6,986 nucleotides of DNA from Candidatus Poseidoniales archaeon. Lineage in GTDB: Archaea > Thermoplasmatota > Poseidoniia > Poseidoniales > Poseidoniaceae. The stretch covers positions 1 to 6,986 of the forward strand of contig QXYA01000107.1 of the NCBI GenBank assembly GCA_009887135.1, in the 5' to 3' direction. The notes beneath the pieces were generated by a model. That model had not been told where the DNA came from. It ran no database searches and saw nothing but the letters and a program-made list of their open reading frames with translations. Each line of letters begins with the position of its first letter. The first letter of the stretch is position 1. Below are positions 5,432-6,986 of this stretch, piece by piece. The translations under genes were made by a program, and so were the position numbers.

Positions 5432-6986
5432 ATGAAGAAATCACTTGTACTGTTTCTCGTAGCCACCCTCCTGCTCGCAGGTTGTACTGAATTATTAGAC
5501 TCCGAAGACGGAGAAACGAAGAAAATCGAGATCAATGAAGACATTGCATTCGAGAAAATCAATGACTTCATGACCGTAGATGAAGGAGAATCCTTTGGAA
5601 TTACGATGATGTATGAAATGGATTCCAGTATGCTTGCAGAATCAGGCCTAGTCGATGCTGATGAGGATTCTGATGCAGTTCTTACAATGGAAATGACCGA
5701 AGCTTGGTCCCCAGCAGGTTACCATACCTCCAGCATCATGGGAATGAGTAGCGAAGGCGTCGCATACAAGATGGTTGAAACAATGACGCACATTGGCACA
5801 ACAATGTATGTGACAATCGGATATGATGCCACGGGATCACTTCCTTCGGATGCAACTGATGATGAGAAAATGCAATTCGAAATGATAGCTCAGCAAGGGC
5901 TTGAATCCTACTCTATGACTACATCGAACTCCCACACCGAAGTTATTGCTTCGATGGCAGAAGAGACACAAGATAATGGTGATGACATGGATATGATGGA
6001 AATGCTAGAAGTCTTCAAATTTACTGAATGTATGGGCGAGTTTACACCTTCCAACGAAACCGTTGATGGATTGCAAATCTTTGATGTAACAATGGTCGAC
6101 ATGGAAGATTCAATGACACCAGATATGGCTTTGTGCCTCTTTGATACTGATGACAGCGACAGTATATCTTTTGAAGAATTTACAGCCTCCGATGATACCG
6201 AAGAGGATGATGTAGATGAAATGCGAACTGTGTTTGATAACGCAGACGCAGATGCTGATGGAGAACTTAACTCAGCAGAACTTGTAACATTCATCGAAGC
6301 TGTCGATTCTCATGATGACGAAGAAGACCACATGCATGGTGACGAAGATGAACACATGCATGATGAGGATGAATCTGGCGAAATGCCTGACATGTCCGTA
6401 GCCTTCAATGATGCAGGAGAAATCGAGTATTTCGGAATGAGCATGGATGGAACTGATATCCAGATGTACGTTCTCACCGAAGACAAAGTCAGCGCATTCT
6501 TTAGTGGTGCTGAAGCAGGTGAACTCGTTGCTCTTCCATTCGTAATCTCATCAGACATGGGCGATGATTATGACTCGGGTGATGATGATTACTACGAAGA
6601 AACATTCAGGTGCGATGATGGAGAAACAATCCCAATGGATTACGTTAACGACGGTGAAGAAGACTGTGATGGTGGCGAAGACGAAGACACTACAGATGGT
6701 TCTGACAATGGTGGCGACAACGGCGAAGATCAAAACAGCGAGGACGATGGACCTCCATCCCCGCAAGAAGCAATGGAAATGACAGATACTGACCAAAATG
6801 GGCTAATGGACTTCGATGAATTTATTACTTTCATGAGCGAAGGTGATGGGGAAGAAACCGGCGAATCCATGCCACAATCTGTAATTGATGAATTTAATGA
6901 AATATTCAACAGTAGCGATCTTGATGAGTCAGACGATTTAGACCTTGATGAACTAGAACAGTTCCTCCTAGATCTCGAGGAATACG
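5432..6986 (+). CDS. Lipoprotein with four EF-hands, a His-Met repeat and an LDL-receptor class A-like motif (3' end outside window)
   Basis: Partial: 518 codons are open to the window edge with no stop. The protein begins with a lipoprotein signal (MKKSLVLFLVATLLLAGC; lipobox LAGC, Cys18), so it should be exported and lipid-anchored on the outer face of the membrane. Residues 30-230 are a Met-rich domain with alternating hydrophobic residues that I do not recognise. EF-hand loops lie at 238-249 (DTDDSDSISFEE), 272-283 (DADADGELNSAE), 452-463 (DTDQNGLMDFDE) and 496-507 (DLDESDDLDLDE), each with acidic or Ser/Asn residues at 1, 3, 5 and Glu at 12, as calcium binding needs. Residues 294-310 are a His-Met repeat. 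Residues 392-418 resemble the core of an LDL-receptor class A repeat. An acidic Gly/Asn-rich linker (419-440) follows. The start is supported by the signal peptide and the TATA box. Expected role: an extracellular calcium- or metal-binding surface protein; partner unknown. Confidence 0.85.
   Translation, partial: MKKSLVLFLVATLLLAGCTELLDSEDGETKKIEINEDIAFEKINDFMTVDEGESFGITMMYEMDSSMLAESGLVDADEDSDAVLTMEMTEAWSPAGYHTSSIMGMSSEGVAYKMVETMTHIGTTMYVTIGYDATGSLPSDATDDEKMQFEMIAQQGLESYSMTTSNSHTEVIASMAEETQDNGDDMDMMEMLEVFKFTECMGEFTPSNETVDGLQIFDVTMVDMEDSMTPDMALCLFDTDDSDSISFEEFTASDDTEEDDVDEMRTVFDNADADADGELNSAELVTFIEAVDSHDDEEDHMHGDEDEHMHDEDESGEMPDMSVAFNDAGEIEYFGMSMDGTDIQMYVLTEDKVSAFFSGAEAGELVALPFVISSDMGDDYDSGDDDYYEETFRCDDGETIPMDYVNDGEEDCDGGEDEDTTDGSDNGGDNGEDQNSEDDGPPSPQEAMEMTDTDQNGLMDFDEFITFMSEGDGEETGESMPQSVIDEFNEIFNSSDLDESDDLDLDELEQFLLDLEEY
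6143..6280 (+). other. First EF-hand pair in the lipoprotein
   Basis: It encodes EF loops at residues 238-249 and 272-283. The first has Asp instead of Gly at loop position 6 but keeps Asp1, Asp3, Ser5, Ile8 and Glu12. The second is canonical: Asp1, Asp3, Asp5, Gly6, Leu8, Glu12. The spacing between loops (22 residues) fits a paired EF-hand unit. Confidence 0.8.
6317..6364 (+). repeat. 24-base tandem duplication coding for an acidic His-Met-His unit
   Basis: Two 24-base units encode DEEDHMHG and DEDEHMHD. The first 21 bases of the two units (6317-6337 and 6341-6361) differ at only two positions, and CACATGCATG is identical in both. The units give residues H300-M301-H302 and H308-M309-H310, with H294 just before. 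The near identity at DNA level suggests a recent tandem duplication. Confidence 0.8.
6605..6685 (+). other. LDL-receptor class A-like calcium motif with two cysteines
   Basis: Residues 392-418 run F-x-C394-x-x-G-E-x-I-x-x-x-Y404-x-N406-D407-G-x-x-D411-C412-x-x-x-x-D417-E418. Spacing equals that of the second half of an LDL-receptor class A repeat (F-x-C-x-x-G-x-C-I-x-x-x-W-x-C-D-G-x-x-D-C-x-D-x-S-D-E). The Asp/Glu calcium ligands fall at 407, 411, 417 and 418. Only the cysteines equivalent to CII and CV remain; CIII is Thr399 and CIV is Asn406. Confidence 0.65.
6785..6952 (+). other. Second EF-hand pair in the lipoprotein
   Basis: It encodes EF loops at residues 452-463 and 496-507. The first is canonical (Asp1, Asp3, Asn5, Gly6, Met8, Glu12); the second has Asp1, Asp3, Ser5, Leu8 and Glu12 with Asp at position 6. 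Flanking residues (DEFITFM; DELEQFLLDL) look like the exiting helices. Confidence 0.8.

Noticed and set aside
5196..5444. Minus-strand 82-codon open frame across the lipoprotein promoter
   Set aside because: It would overlap the lipoprotein start and its TATA box and run out of frame through the better-supported small gene.
5908..6796. Several minus-strand Ser/Val-rich open frames opposite the lipoprotein gene
   Set aside because: Asp/Glu-rich coding sequence gives long Ser/Val/Ile-rich antisense frames; the plus frame has a signal peptide, EF-hands and no stop.

Overview
The window looks like a piece of an archaeal chromosome, most likely a planktonic euryarchaeon of the Marine Group II (Poseidoniales) type. 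The signs are: a two-subunit 2-oxoacid:ferredoxin oxidoreductase; a tRNA-Gln with an A1-U72 first pair; a TATA-like box 24-29 bases before a start codon that has no leader; and a lipoprotein joining acidic EF-hands to an LDL-receptor-like motif. The lineage is an inference from gene style, since there is no rRNA or other phylogenetic marker to settle it.

Layout. A minus-strand gene (60-1076, possibly to 1112) encodes a membrane-anchored cyclophilin with a helical cytoplasmic N-terminal half. Diverging from it, a plus-strand run begins at 1226: a fused gamma-alpha subunit and then a beta subunit of a 2-oxoacid:ferredoxin oxidoreductase, overlapping by 4 bases, followed 45 bases later by a membrane-anchored protein with a YfaP/DUF2135-like beta domain (4105-5013). 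The stop codon of that gene directly abuts the encoded CCA end of a convergent tRNA-Gln(CTG) on the minus strand (5014-5089). Upstream of the tRNA on the same strand is a small, probably real 64-residue membrane protein (5140-5334). Diverging from it, and running off the right edge, is a large lipoprotein gene (5432-6986+), read through the window without a stop.

How they fit. The oxidoreductase subunits form one enzyme that decarboxylates a 2-oxoacid to an acyl-CoA and reduces ferredoxin; the exact substrate cannot be told from sequence. Co-transcription of the third gene is suggested by spacing only. The cyclophilin and the lipoprotein both appear to act on the outer face of the membrane. 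The lipoprotein is the most unusual element: four EF-hand loops in two pairs, a duplicated His-Met-His acidic repeat, and a reduced LDL-receptor class A motif that keeps the calcium-ligand positions and exactly one native cysteine pair.

Nothing suggests a mobile element, CRISPR array, prophage or defence system.
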